A stretch of DNA of 64,000 nt from Butyrivibrio sp. (lineage in GTDB: Bacteria > Bacillota > Clostridia > Lachnospirales > Lachnospiraceae): contig JAFUYO010000013.1 of NCBI GenBank assembly GCA_017470505.1, positions 62,001 through 126,000 on the forward strand, read 5' to 3'. The translations under genes were made by a program, and so were the position numbers. Each line of letters opens with the position of its first letter. Position 1 is the first letter of the stretch. The notes under the pieces were generated by a model, which did not search any database, had not been told where the DNA came from, and worked only from the letters and a program-made list of their open reading frames with translations. Below are positions 1-8,972 of this stretch, in pieces.

Positions 1-268
1 TGACATCTCCGTGGAGCTCAAACTCCTCACCAGCGCCAAGTGTCATTCCGGCAGTTGCAAAGCTCTTGACGCCGTCCACATTAAATCCCTGGACATTGTC
101 GGTCCCGAACTTATTGGTGGTAGGCTTTTGCGCCTTCACCTTCCTGACCTCAATTTCACTCGAATCACCTATCTCTATGATGGCCTTTTCAACGATTCCC
201 GCCATGGACGAAAGACCGTTTTTAATTGTACTTCCAAAGCCTGTTGATTCTGCACCATTAGCCGGCAT
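1..268 (-). CDS. CIS operon protein, 3' end cut by window edge (possible spike/hub)
   Basis: Only the first 89 codons are present and the frame stays open to the left edge. ATG at 268 follows an AGAGGTG ribosome site 7 bases upstream. The N-terminus is polar (MPANGAESTGFGSTIKNG) and then contains VEKAIIEIGDSSEIEV, a short beta-rich stretch. I do not recognise a family from this fragment. Its position directly after the Afp7-like gene is where the Afp8/VgrG-like spike protein sits in Afp/PVC-type clusters, so a spike or hub role is inferred from order only. It is the last visible gene of the CIS operon. Confidence 0.6.
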   Translation of the reverse strand, partial: MPANGAESTGFGSTIKNGLSSMAGIVEKAIIEIGDSSEIEVRKVKAQKPTTNKFGTDNVQGFNVDGVKSFATAGMTLGAGEEFELHGDV

Positions 269-287
269 ATCACACCTCTTTTAAAGA

Positions 288-1178
288 TCAGAGTCCTAAA
301 TTGATAAAGTTGTTGTTAAGATACTTGTTGCTGAAACCAAGACCTCCGCCAACTCCTATCCCGTCCTTTTCCTTGAAAACCTGCTTGAAAGCATTCTGCC
401 AATAGGTCTCCTCGTAGTTAAGATCCTTGATTCCCTTATCCTGTGTGAGCTCTATATGCATCTCTCCCCTGATGGGATGCCCCTGGGGATTGAACATCGT
501 AAATTTGTTGTCTATATCCGTAAGCGTTCCCCTGAAGGACATACTGGACCAGAAGAATATCACCTGCTGCGTCTCAGACGAGGACATCAGACTCATCATC
601 GCATCCATCCTCTTGCGTACCGAGAAGTTGTTGCCGCCGTTCTTGAACATGTCCAGACCCTTGTTGGCAAGACCCGTAAAATTAGTGTTTACTACGTCGT
701 TTAACATGAAGGCGTTCATATTGTCACAGGCGTCAAATACCAGATCAAAGGAAAGCTTACTCTTGCCGGAGAAGGTGTAGTCGTACAGCTTGGACATACC
801 GCCCTCAGTGGACCTTGTGGGGATCTTACCGTTTAAGGATGAGAGGCTTATGGTCGCGGGATTGTACTGCACCTTGAACTTAAAAAAGTTGTCGTGCTCA
901 GAATCAACCTCGCCTACTTTTTCGGATGACCCGGAACTGGGAGTAAAAGCGGACTTTATGTCATCTTTCATGCTGCTCAAGCTGATCTTGTTCTTGGCAT
1001 TCTTCATGAGCTGAGTCTGGAGCTTGTTGATCTCCTTGGTCTCCTGATTGAAGTCCTCATCTGTGGTTTTTTTGCTCAGGTCCTTGAGATATATGTATAT
1101 GATGGCCTTCTCGCCGGCGCCATCCGTGAACATGCCCTTCACGGAAGAACCGAAATTGTCAAACATTCCTCCTGCCAA
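288..1178 (-). CDS. CIS inner-tube/hub protein, Afp7-like (CIS tube N-terminal domain)
   Basis: 296 residues. The central segment at about residues 95-260 has the VQYNPATISLSS signature and the following beta-rich fold typical of the contractile-injection-system tube N-terminal domain (Afp7/Pvc7-type). In characterised CIS this protein caps the spike and starts the inner tube. The C-terminus is glycine-rich (IGVGGGLGFSNK) and I see no LysM repeat, which many family members carry. The N-terminal 70 residues are lysine-rich and helical. It lies between the 760-residue coiled-coil gene and the truncated last gene, in the order expected for baseplate assembly. Confidence 0.82.
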   Translation of the reverse strand: MAGGMFDNFGSSVKGMFTDGAGEKAIIYIYLKDLSKKTTDEDFNQETKEINKLQTQLMKNAKNKISLSSMKDDIKSAFTPSSGSSEKVGEVDSEHDNFFKFKVQYNPATISLSSLNGKIPTRSTEGGMSKLYDYTFSGKSKLSFDLVFDACDNMNAFMLNDVVNTNFTGLANKGLDMFKNGGNNFSVRKRMDAMMSLMSSSETQQVIFFWSSMSFRGTLTDIDNKFTMFNPQGHPIRGEMHIELTQDKGIKDLNYEETYWQNAFKQVFKEKDGIGVGGGLGFSNKYLNNNFINLGL

Positions 1179-1216
1179 TAGTCCATCCTCCTATAATTTA
1201 TACCAAAAGATACCTG

Positions 1217-3499
1217 TCAGTACCCGCGGCGCATCTTCTCGTTCTTCATCTGCCGCTCTATCTTGTTCATAACCTGATTGCTGATGGTATTCATCTTGTT
1301 TCTGACTTCGTTCTGAACAATCGCCTCGACGTCTCTCGCCGTTATCTGCGTTTCCCTCTGATTATTTGTACGAACAACATTCTGTTGTGTCACATGGTTC
1401 TCGTTAATAACCTGAGTCTCGACCGTCTTATTTATCTGTTTCTGTATATTAGTTTCAAGTGTGCTCAGCTGCTCTGTCACGTCCTCGGCTGTGAGGGTCT
1501 CGGTCTGTCTGTAGACTGTTTCCACCGGGGACCGCATCTTCCTGCCTGAAGGCGGAAGAATTCCTTCCTCCTCCTGCCTCGCCCTCTTTATGGACTCGAG
1601 AAACTCCTCCGTCTCGGCATCCATTGGCCTTACTGCACTGCTCTCAGGCACCTCGTTCTCGACAGAACTTATATCTGCGAGCAGCTCTCCGACCTCAGCC
1701 CTTCTTACGAGGTTATTGTTTATGACATTTGTATCTCCCTCATAGTACTGCTCAAGGAGCTGGTAAATCTCCATCGACTGGTCAGGGACCACCTCGCGGA
1801 GCTGCTCTAATATAAGGCTCCTTCTCTTCTCCTGTCTCTGTTGTCTTACGCTGAGCTGCTCCATGAGCTGCTCCGGATTTGAGAGGGCAAGCGCCGCATC
1901 CTGCATGGTCTGCTTCATGATATTTGCCGGGCTCTCTGTCTGTACACTCTCCTGCCTTGAACGCTCAACTACCTGCTCGTACTCACGCCTTCGCATCTCG
2001 TTCTGAACATTTATCTCATTGACAGTCTCAATGAGTTTGTTTACCTCGTTCTCAGTGATCTTCTCGCTCTCTGCCTTATCTAAGATCTCAATCTCCCGGT
2101 TAACGAGCCTGTTATTCTCCTCATAGAAATTCTCTCTGAGCCTGTCCTGCTCATAGTAGCTTCTCTCTGCACCCTCTATCATGCGCACAATACGCTGATC
2201 CGGGGCATTTATGACTGTGTTCCCAAGGTTGTAGGTAGTTTCTTCGGAAGGAATTTCACTCCCTTCACCGTTATCAGGTATTTCTATCGCAGTGCTGCTT
2301 TCTCTGCTCTTCTCCCTGTAGTAATTATCCCTGACTCTCTCACTGTCATGAATAACCTTCTCAGTCTCCCGGGTCACGTTAAGGTTTGTCTCATTTTGCG
2401 AATCCAGGATCGTATCCCCTGACCTCACAAAAGTATCGCCTTCTTTAGCCTCTTCTTCCTGAGGGATCCGGGGAAGCTCAGTTACAGCGGGCGGAACATT
2501 ACTTTGCTGCTCAATGATGTTCTCGCTGATTCTCTGCTGCAGGAGGAAATTATTCCTCGCCCCTCCTATCATCCGGAGGAATATCTGATCCGAGGCCTTG
2601 AAAAAAACATCCTCAAATCTGTAAAAGGTATCACCGCCCTTATAAAATCTGTCATAAGCAGTGTGATAGAGATTTTTGACTATATCCATCAGAACAGCAG
2701 AATTCAGCTCATTTCTGATATTCTCATTAGTGGTATCTCCCTCTGCAAGAATATCTTCATAGGTATTCTCGCTTAGAAACACAAAGTTCTCAGACCCTAC
2801 TCCCGCCCGGTCCCTGAGGACAGACAACAGTATGTTCTGGGCCGTGTAGCTCTGGTTTGAGATTGCATACTCTCTGGAGTCGACAGTCGTCTCCTCAGTG
2901 CTTTTGTTAAAATTTGATACTATCTGATATATGGCTCCTGTCTGAAGCCTTCTCATAACGCTGCTATAGAGGAAGTTCTCCGTCGCACTTTCGGAGCTCT
3001 CCCTCTCTGTTACAGTCATCTCACTTTCTCTTGTATTAATTTCATCGACAATTTCTCTTAGTTCTCCTCCCCTCTCGAGGTACAGATTTATAAGAGTGTT
3101 GGTGTTTTTGGTCTCCTCCGCAATCCGGTAAAAGGTGTTCATGAACTTTTTCTCGTCCTTTATTCCGAGCCTGTAGAGGGCGTCAGTTATGAATACCCTG
3201 TCCTGATAAGTGAGATTCGTATCTGCAGATACGACGATCCTGTTTATCACGTTGTTGAGGATATCCACCTTATTAAGGTTCGTCTCGTTGCGCTCACTGT
3301 GAGAGAGGATGCTGGTCATCCCCTCTCCCTCCTGTACATAGATCTCAGGAGGCGTGGTGGCTATATGAAGGAGGTCCTCGGAGTCAATCCTTGTCTCCAT
3401 CAGGGAGTAATTGCCTGTGATCCTGTGGTAGAATGACTCCGGGTCCTTCAGGTATGTAGTTTTAGCTTTAATCTCTATTGGAGCAGAAATTGTGAGCAT
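1217..3499 (-). CDS. large acidic coiled-coil CIS-associated protein
   Basis: 760 residues, with no family I can name. It is predominantly helical and rich in Glu, Asn, Gln and Arg, with no signal peptide or membrane segment. The N-terminal 60 residues look beta-like, and the rest suggests coiled coils with disordered linkers. Internal similarity is visible: FLRMIGGARNNFLLQQRISE recurs as IVRMIEGAERSYYEQDRLRE about 120 residues later. The C-terminal 90 residues (VETQVINENHVTQQNVV onward) are a Gln/Asn-rich helix ending in basic residues. It is co-directional with and close to the tube-like genes on both sides, so it is probably a cytoplasmic structural or cargo-loading component. A tape-measure role is possible but it lacks the usual hydrophobic segments. 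Confidence 0.7.
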   Translation of the reverse strand: MLTISAPIEIKAKTTYLKDPESFYHRITGNYSLMETRIDSEDLLHIATTPPEIYVQEGEGMTSILSHSERNETNLNKVDILNNVINRIVVSADTNLTYQDRVFITDALYRLGIKDEKKFMNTFYRIAEETKNTNTLINLYLERGGELREIVDEINTRESEMTVTERESSESATENFLYSSVMRRLQTGAIYQIVSNFNKSTEETTVDSREYAISNQSYTAQNILLSVLRDRAGVGSENFVFLSENTYEDILAEGDTTNENIRNELNSAVLMDIVKNLYHTAYDRFYKGGDTFYRFEDVFFKASDQIFLRMIGGARNNFLLQQRISENIIEQQSNVPPAVTELPRIPQEEEAKEGDTFVRSGDTILDSQNETNLNVTRETEKVIHDSERVRDNYYREKSRESSTAIEIPDNGEGSEIPSEETTYNLGNTVINAPDQRIVRMIEGAERSYYEQDRLRENFYEENNRLVNREIEILDKAESEKITENEVNKLIETVNEINVQNEMRRREYEQVVERSRQESVQTESPANIMKQTMQDAALALSNPEQLMEQLSVRQQRQEKRRSLILEQLREVVPDQSMEIYQLLEQYYEGDTNVINNNLVRRAEVGELLADISSVENEVPESSAVRPMDAETEEFLESIKRARQEEEGILPPSGRKMRSPVETVYRQTETLTAEDVTEQLSTLETNIQKQINKTVETQVINENHVTQQNVVRTNNQRETQITARDVEAIVQNEVRNKMNTISNQVMNKIERQMKNEKMRRGY

Positions 3500-3517
3500 A
3501 TATCCGTTCCTTGGTTA

Positions 3518-6022
3518 TTATTTTTTGAGATGATCAGCCATTAATGCTCTCCTTGTAGGAGGCCAGGTAACCGGTGTCTGAAGCGGCTTATCCTTGGTTG
3601 AAGCTGTGGCGTACTTATTAGTTGCACCGTCCTTCTTCATCTCATACTGAGGCATCTGATTGGGCTTCTCAGAATCCTTGCTCGAAGTATGCGCATATTT
3701 TGCACCTGCACCGTTCTTGATTGAATAAGGATCGCGCGCCTGTGCTTTTTCTGAATCCTTAGGCGATTTCTTTGCATACTTACCGGATGCGCCGTTCTTG
3801 ATCGAATATGGATCCTTTGCCTCGGGCTTTTCCGAATCCTTGGAGGACTTCTTCGCATACTTGCCTGTTGCGCCGTCCTTGATTGAATATGGATCCTTTA
3901 CCTCCGGTTTCTCCGAATCCCTGGGTGACTTCTTCGCATACTTGCCTGTTGCGCCGTCCTTGATTGAATACGGATCCTTTGCTTCGGCCTTCTCTGAATC
4001 CTTGGGCGACTTCTTTGCATACTTTTCGGATGCGCCGTCCTTGATCGAATACGGATCCTTTGCCTCCGGTTTTTCCGAATCCCTGGGTGACTTCTTCGCA
4101 TACTTGGCGGATGCTCCGTCCTTGATTGAATATGGATCCTTTACCTCCGGCTTCTCTGAATCCTTGGATGACTTCTTCGCATACTTGCCTGTTGCGCCAT
4201 CCTTGATTGAATATGGATCCTTTGCCTCGGGCATATCATCGTAATTATCGGGTTTTGCTGCCCACTTTACATTTGCCTTGTCAGTACTTATTGAGTAGGG
4301 CTGTTTTGCCTCGATCTTCTCCGAATCCTTGGGTGAAGGCTTTGCATGCTTGACAGTGGCCTTGTCAGTACTCATTGAGTAGGGTTCTCTTGCCTCGATT
4401 GTCTCCGAATCCTTGGGTGACGGCTTTGCGTATTTGACATTGGCCTTGTCAGTACCCATCTCGTACTGAGGCCTGTTGAACTGGCTCTCCTTATCTGTTC
4501 TGGACATCTTAGAACGCCCGGATTCATCTGTTGTCGTTTCATAAGGGAAGTTAGTTCCTGTATCATACGCCGACTGCCTGATACCAGTTGCAATCTCCCC
4601 CTTGTTCACTTTCATCTCGTACTGAGGTCTGTTGAACTGGTCTGTGCCCTCACCGGTACTCTTCCTCTTTACCTGGCTCGGACGGCCGTACTCATCTGTC
4701 GTCTTATCATAAGGGAATGCAGTTCCAATATCCTGCTTAGACCGGGTAATACCTGTGGCAATCTCTCCCTTGTTTTTCTTCATCTCGTACTGAGGTCTGT
4801 TGAACTGGTCCGTACCCTTACCGGTACTCTTCCTCGTTATCTGATTCGGACGACCGTACTCATCTGTTGTCGTAGTATAAGGGAAAGCTGTACCTTTATC
4901 CTGCGGCGACTGCCTGATACCGGTTTTAATCGCTCCCTTGTCTGTCTTCATCTGGTACTGTGGTCTGTTAAAGGCATCTTCACCTGTCCTTGAAATCTGC
5001 TGCGGACGACCGTACTCATCAGTTTTCTTCTCATAAGTGAAATTATCTCCGATATCCATCGGCGACTGCTTGATACCGGTTTTAATCTTTCCCTTGTCCT
5101 CCTTCATCCGGTACTGAGGTCTGTTGAAATCGTTCTCACCGGTTCTCTTTATCTGACTCGGACGGCCATACTCATCTACGGTCTTCTCATAAGGGAATAC
5201 GCCATCAGCGTCCTGCTTGGATTTCTCAATATCAGAGACAACCTTACCGGCGCTTGTCTTCATATTGTAAGGAGAGTTTTTATGCTTTGTCTTTGCACTA
5301 TCCAGCATGGACATACGAGCCACGCCTTTAGCATCTGTCTCCCACTTGTAAATCTTGCTGTCGTCAACATGTGAGGTGGCTGCGTACTTGGTCTTGTAGG
5401 CATGACCTGTTGCGTCTTTTTCTGAAGGCTTCCACTCTTCTGCCTCGGAGCTTGACTGGAACGGGTTGGTCACTACAACCAGCTCCCTGTAGGAAATGGT
5501 TGTGATCTCAGTTACAAGTCCCGCTCTCTCCGCGTTTAACTCCCCGTACTCCTTGCTCATGACGGTGCAGCCTGTGAAGGTGTAGAGACGACCGAACCAC
5601 TCAGGCGCTGAATCTGTAAGTCCGCTCCTGGCCTTGTGCCTGTAGACATAGAGAAGAAGAGGTGCGATGAGCTCTGTTCCAAGAGCCAGGGGATCAAGGA
5701 ATCTCTCCGTCCCCACGTACCTCTCTATCTGGAAGGTGAAGGGCTTGCTGATAGGCTTTCTCTTTAAGTGAACGTAGTCGTTTACACCGCCCTCCCTGAT
5801 ATATTCAAATTCATTTTCCTTGGTGAACGCTCTGACGCTCTTTATAGGCAGGAAATACAGTCCCTCAACCTGAAGTACAAAGTTAAAGGCTGTCAAAGGA
5901 TTATTTATGGCATCCCAGTCGGTATTTCCAAGGGCAATCGCCTCGCCCTTGTTAAACTTGTCGTTTGCGCCTACAAACTTGGCAGTACCGTCATCTTGTC
6001 TCTGTATGTACGTTCTTGGCAT
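3518..6022 (-). CDS. second CIS tube-family (gp19-like) protein with long repetitive tail
   Basis: 834 residues in two parts. Residues about 25-185 resemble the phage T4 gp19-like tube family: NPLTAFNFVLQVEGL near the start, then a REGG motif and a C-terminal ISYRELVVV strand. From about residue 190 to the end the protein is low-complexity and highly charged, built from two repeat families: about five units of 51-57 residues containing DEYGRP and FNRPQYEM, and about ten 27-residue units containing DPYSIKDGA and KYAKKSPKDSEKP. Normal tube proteins are 140-200 residues, so the 640-residue tail is exceptional. In CIS, extra tube paralogues form specific rings near the baseplate. The tail could fill the lumen, act as a ruler, or bind cargo; all three are inference. 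Confidence 0.8.
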   Translation of the reverse strand: MPRTYIQRQDDGTAKFVGANDKFNKGEAIALGNTDWDAINNPLTAFNFVLQVEGLYFLPIKSVRAFTKENEFEYIREGGVNDYVHLKRKPISKPFTFQIERYVGTERFLDPLALGTELIAPLLLYVYRHKARSGLTDSAPEWFGRLYTFTGCTVMSKEYGELNAERAGLVTEITTISYRELVVVTNPFQSSSEAEEWKPSEKDATGHAYKTKYAATSHVDDSKIYKWETDAKGVARMSMLDSAKTKHKNSPYNMKTSAGKVVSDIEKSKQDADGVFPYEKTVDEYGRPSQIKRTGENDFNRPQYRMKEDKGKIKTGIKQSPMDIGDNFTYEKKTDEYGRPQQISRTGEDAFNRPQYQMKTDKGAIKTGIRQSPQDKGTAFPYTTTTDEYGRPNQITRKSTGKGTDQFNRPQYEMKKNKGEIATGITRSKQDIGTAFPYDKTTDEYGRPSQVKRKSTGEGTDQFNRPQYEMKVNKGEIATGIRQSAYDTGTNFPYETTTDESGRSKMSRTDKESQFNRPQYEMGTDKANVKYAKPSPKDSETIEAREPYSMSTDKATVKHAKPSPKDSEKIEAKQPYSISTDKANVKWAAKPDNYDDMPEAKDPYSIKDGATGKYAKKSSKDSEKPEVKDPYSIKDGASAKYAKKSPRDSEKPEAKDPYSIKDGASEKYAKKSPKDSEKAEAKDPYSIKDGATGKYAKKSPRDSEKPEVKDPYSIKDGATGKYAKKSSKDSEKPEAKDPYSIKNGASGKYAKKSPKDSEKAQARDPYSIKNGAGAKYAHTSSKDSEKPNQMPQYEMKKDGATNKYATASTKDKPLQTPVTWPPTRRALMADHLKK
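3660..4232. repeat. 81-bp tandem repeat encoding 27-residue protein repeats
   Basis: About seven clean units of 81 bp (27 codons) lie within the tube-family gene, recognised by the recurring stretches ggatcctttgcctc and cttcttcgcatacttg. Synonymous differences between units show they are not freshly duplicated. More divergent units extend to about 4400. Such an array can change copy number by slippage or recombination. Confidence 0.85.
4440..5257. repeat. 153-171 bp direct repeats encoding 51-57-residue units
   Basis: Five imperfect direct repeats in the same gene, each encoding DEYGRP (DESGR in one unit) followed by FNRPQYEMK. Two units lack the STGxGT segment, which gives the shorter period. 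They precede the 27-residue repeats in the protein. Confidence 0.8.
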
Positions 6023-6046
6023 CTAATAAATCACCTACCTTTACCC

Positions 6047-6244
6047 TTATCTAGTGGGTTTCATATCCAGAATGCTCTTTTCCTTGCTCTTTTTCGAGGG
6101 ATTGAGACTCTTGTTGATACCGGAGATCTCGCTGCACCACCTGCGCCTCTCGGCGTGCTCGAGGGCCATAACTTCGTCCTGCCCCCAGTGGAAGTAATAT
6201 GAGATAAAACTCATCTCCCTGTAGAGATCTTCCTTGGGATACAG
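6047..6244 (-). CDS. DUF6760-like small CIS protein with non-ATG start or frameshift expression
   Basis: A 65-codon frame that is easily missed because it lacks a well-placed ATG. It reads LYPKEDLYREMSFISYYF then HWGQDEVMALEHAERRRW, which matches the LYEE-FHW-LEH-ERRRW pattern of the DUF6760 small proteins found next to tube genes in CIS loci. The chosen CTG at 6244 lies 7 bases after a perfect AGGAGG. The first ATG (6214) has AGGGAG directly abutting it, which is poor spacing, and would drop the conserved LYRE part. The frame is -1 relative to the upstream chaperone-like gene, whose stop is at 6247, so frameshift fusion is the alternative. The family's function is unknown to me. Confidence 0.72.
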   Translation of the reverse strand: MYPKEDLYREMSFISYYFHWGQDEVMALEHAERRRWCSEISGINKSLNPSKKSKEKSILDMKPTR

Positions 6245-6246
6245 CC

Positions 6247-6609
6247 TCAGCCCTCCTGTGTAAAATTTAGAGGCACCTCAAAGGTCCTGCCGCAGTCGGG
6301 GCAGACACACTGCATTGTCGGAGGCTCCACGTCGTTGATCCTCTGGTACATATCCTGCAGATATGCAAGATCAGCTGTAAAGAGCTGCTCAATCGTGGTT
6401 GCAGTAACCGAACTCATACCCTCAATCTCCGTTATTACCTTGCTGAGAATAACTATTGTCAGATATGAAGGATTTGAAAGTACTCTGGGGTCCCTCGTCG
6501 CTGAGATCTCGTCTCCCGCCGTCGCCAGCCTCATCTTTCCTCTCCTGTGGAGTTCTCCCTGAGAATCCATATATCCCTTCGGCAATACAAACTCATAAAT
6601 TGTTTCCAT
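6247..6609 (-). CDS. conserved CIS tail-assembly (chaperone-like) protein with Cys cluster
   Basis: 120 residues from the ATG at 6609, chosen because GGAGG lies 5 bases upstream and the family begins with a short strand followed by LPKGY. An upstream ATG at 6690 in the same frame has only a weak site. Visible features are YEFVLPKGYMDSQGELHRRG, RLATAGDEISATRDPRV, NPSYLTIVILSKVI and the LFTADLAYLQDMYQRIN block, a pattern I recognise from small proteins encoded just after the tube gene in CIS clusters. The C-terminus has CVCPDCGRTFEV, half of a zinc-ribbon-like motif. Position and size resemble phage tail assembly chaperones, but no chaperone activity can be read from the sequence. Confidence 0.78.
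   Translation of the reverse strand: METIYEFVLPKGYMDSQGELHRRGKMRLATAGDEISATRDPRVLSNPSYLTIVILSKVITEIEGMSSVTATTIEQLFTADLAYLQDMYQRINDVEPPTMQCVCPDCGRTFEVPLNFTQEG
6262..6268 (-). other. possible -1 frameshift heptamer A AAT TTT
   Basis: In the frame of the upstream gene the minus strand reads CTA AAT TTT, giving the X XXY YYZ heptamer AAATTTT five codons before its stop. Slipping -1 here enters the DUF6760-like frame and would make a fusion of about 187 residues. The downstream AGGAGG could serve either re-initiation or ribosome pausing. Confidence 0.3.
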
Positions 6610-6710
6610 ACAGTCCTCCATGCATCGTTTTATCGTATTAATTGCTTTGTTGGACGCGGGAATACGTATACTCCCGCGCCCTGAAAGCATTTAATACTCT
6701 CAAAAATGTT

Positions 6711-7211
6711 TTAGTTAGGAATTACAAGCTCTTCGTATGCGATCTCAACTGTCTCAATTGCTACATCTGAGTTCTTGGCATCGAGATCGGGAGCTGTGTA
6801 CTTGGTTACCCATGCATTTGTAAGTGTCCACTGTCTTGTTCCTGTTGCGGACTGTACAAGTGCTGTGGGAGCACCTGAGTTAATATCGATCAGCTCGATA
6901 GTAACGTTCTGACGGGGGATCTGTCCACGCATCTCGCTGACACACTCCATAACCCATGTCTTGAAAGGGCTGGAAATGATATAGCCCATCTTCAGGGTTA
7001 CGTTGCCGTGCTTAACAAGTCCCGGAAGCTTAACGGGTGCGAGGGAACCTGAGTTACCCTGACGGAATTCTATAACATCAACGGTTGCTTCAATTCCTGT
7101 AACCTCAGAGAAAGCAGCTGTTCCTGCAACCTCATCGACTGTCACGAGGAAGTTCATTTTGGTTAATGGGTAGGCTGAACCACTACCATTTTCATATGCT
7201 CCAGTAGCCAT
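6711..7211 (-). CDS. CIS inner tube protein (T4 gp19 / Hcp-like fold)
   Basis: 166 residues, the usual length for the family. Features of the tube family include YPLTKMNFLVTVDE, SEVTGIEATVDVIEFRQGN, the KLPGLVKHGNVTLKMGYI segment and the terminal SDVAIETVEIAYEELVIP strand. These proteins form stacked hexameric rings inside the sheath, through which effectors are delivered. AGGAG lies 9 bases before the ATG. It follows the sheath gene by 36 bases, so the two major structural proteins are made from adjacent cistrons. Confidence 0.93.
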   Translation of the reverse strand: MATGAYENGSGSAYPLTKMNFLVTVDEVAGTAAFSEVTGIEATVDVIEFRQGNSGSLAPVKLPGLVKHGNVTLKMGYIISSPFKTWVMECVSEMRGQIPRQNVTIELIDINSGAPTALVQSATGTRQWTLTNAWVTKYTAPDLDAKNSDVAIETVEIAYEELVIPN

Positions 7212-7247
7212 ATTCTATGACTCCTTTCTTAGTTTTATGATTTTAGA

Positions 7248-8945
7248 TTACTCTTCGCCGCCGCCTGCTTCAGATGTATGCTGTGTTACTCTGAAGATTA
7301 CGAACTCTGCAGGACGTGAAGGTGCGATACCGATGTTGCAGATAAGTCTGCCGTTTAAGATATCGTCTCTTGTCATTGTAGAAGGTCCGATCTCTACGAA
7401 ATAGCTCTCTGATGCAGAACCGCCTGCGAGCATTCCGTTTCTCCAAAGTCCGTCGAGGAAGTTGGAAATTGTGAGATTAACTCTCTGCCAAAGAGTAGGA
7501 TCGTTGGGCTCAAATACAACCCAGTTGGTGTTTGCCTTGATGCTCTCTTCGACGAAGATAAAGAGTCTTCTGACGTTGACATACTTGAATGCGCTGTTGC
7601 TGGAAGCTGTTCTTGCGCCCCAGATACGGATTCCCTGACCGGGAAGCATTCTGATGAGGTTGATTCCCTCAGGATTCAGGATATCCTGCTCGTCCTTGGT
7701 GTAGTTAACTGAAAGTCCTGTACAGAATACAACCTCGTTAGCAGGTGCCTTGTGAACACCGCGGTCGATATCTGTTCTGGAGTAAACACCCATTACAGCT
7801 CCTGAAGGCGGAATGTAATCGGACTTGTTGGAGGATCTGTCAAATACCTGGATCCAGGGATGATACATAGCGCAGTATGTTGAATCAACAATCTGTCTGA
7901 AGCCGATAAGGTCGGCTGTCTTGTACATCTCTCTGGGCATATCCAGAACTGCAAAGCGGCTCTTAAGTCTCTCACAGTGAGCAACAAGTGCAACCTCAAC
8001 TTCAGGAATTGTAACACCCGGGATAGCCATCATGCTGACAATGTTGTTCTCAACAAATGCTGCAAGACCTGTTCTCTTTCCGGGGCCGTTGTCCTCACCG
8101 ATGAAGGTTGAAGCATCAACCTTGGATGCGGATCCGTCTGAACCACCCTCGAGGAAGAATACGCCGCTTGTAACATCCTCGCCGAGGATATCCGCTACAG
8201 GATTGGCAGCTGCCTTCTGAGGTGTAATTTCAACCTTGACGATGTCGCTGCCGGAGAGTCTTGATCCGATGAACTTGGGAGATGCTGTGTTAACAGAAAG
8301 CTCCGAGTAGTTCTCAACATCATCAGCATAGCGAACTGAAAGGTCAAGTGTTACAAGATAAACAACTGACTTGGGAACGATGTCCTTGTCAACTGCCTTA
8401 TCGGGAAGGTCATCCTCAAATGTAACCTCTCTGTCAAAGATTGTCTTGATCTTTGTGTAGGTTCCCTCGAACTCAACAAGGTCTCCCTCTCTGAAGCCCT
8501 CAACGCTCTTTGCGATAAAACCTGCGTCTGTCTTCTCGATCAGCTGCAGCTTTCTCTTCTTGTTGGTTGAGATCATAACCTGCACTTTGTTACCCCATGC
8601 TCCGGGGCTTGTAGCTGTAACTGTCAGCATTCCCTTCTTGGCTGAAGCGGGCTTTGCATCTCTGGGAGCAACACGCATTACGTAGCATCTTGTTCCGCCG
8701 TTGTCAAAGAACTGCTCAACGCTGTTTGCAAGGAATCTGTACTCGCCGTAACCAAACTCTGATAAAAATCCACCAAACTGCTGTTTGAAGCTCTTCATAC
8801 TGGTTACAAGAAGAGGAGCACCCTCGATGGGGCCTTTCTCAGCAAGTCCGACAAAGCCTGCTGTACTTGTACCTACGCCTTCGATACCTCTTGGGGAGTT
8901 ATCATATTCTTCAACGTATACGCCTGGTGATAAATACTCTGCCAT
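7248..8945 (-). CDS. CIS contractile sheath protein
   Basis: 565 residues. The N-terminus AEYLSPGVYVEEYDNSPRGI and STAGFVGLAEKGPIEGAPLL are the classic start of phage/CIS tail sheath proteins. The C-terminal third has WGARTASSNSAFKYVNVRRL and FVVFRVT-like strands, matching the conserved sheath C-terminal domain that mediates interlocking by strand exchange. About residues 85-260 form an inserted variable domain. A single sheath gene is present, whereas Afp/PVC-type loci carry several. Sheath contraction drives tube expulsion. AGAGG lies before the ATG. Confidence 0.96.
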   Translation of the reverse strand: MAEYLSPGVYVEEYDNSPRGIEGVGTSTAGFVGLAEKGPIEGAPLLVTSMKSFKQQFGGFLSEFGYGEYRFLANSVEQFFDNGGTRCYVMRVAPRDAKPASAKKGMLTVTATSPGAWGNKVQVMISTNKKRKLQLIEKTDAGFIAKSVEGFREGDLVEFEGTYTKIKTIFDREVTFEDDLPDKAVDKDIVPKSVVYLVTLDLSVRYADDVENYSELSVNTASPKFIGSRLSGSDIVKVEITPQKAAANPVADILGEDVTSGVFFLEGGSDGSASKVDASTFIGEDNGPGKRTGLAAFVENNIVSMMAIPGVTIPEVEVALVAHCERLKSRFAVLDMPREMYKTADLIGFRQIVDSTYCAMYHPWIQVFDRSSNKSDYIPPSGAVMGVYSRTDIDRGVHKAPANEVVFCTGLSVNYTKDEQDILNPEGINLIRMLPGQGIRIWGARTASSNSAFKYVNVRRLFIFVEESIKANTNWVVFEPNDPTLWQRVNLTISNFLDGLWRNGMLAGGSASESYFVEIGPSTMTRDDILNGRLICNIGIAPSRPAEFVIFRVTQHTSEAGGGEE

Positions 8946-8972
8946 ATACTTTACCTCTTTTCTTATTATTTT

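Noticed and set aside
3798..4244. Plus-strand 148-codon frame
   Set aside because: It is the antisense shadow of the 27-residue repeat region and its repeats mirror those of the real gene.
3660..5257. CRISPR array
   Set aside because: The repeats are 81 or 153-171 bp, lie wholly inside a coding frame and encode repeated peptides. There are no short repeats with unique spacers.
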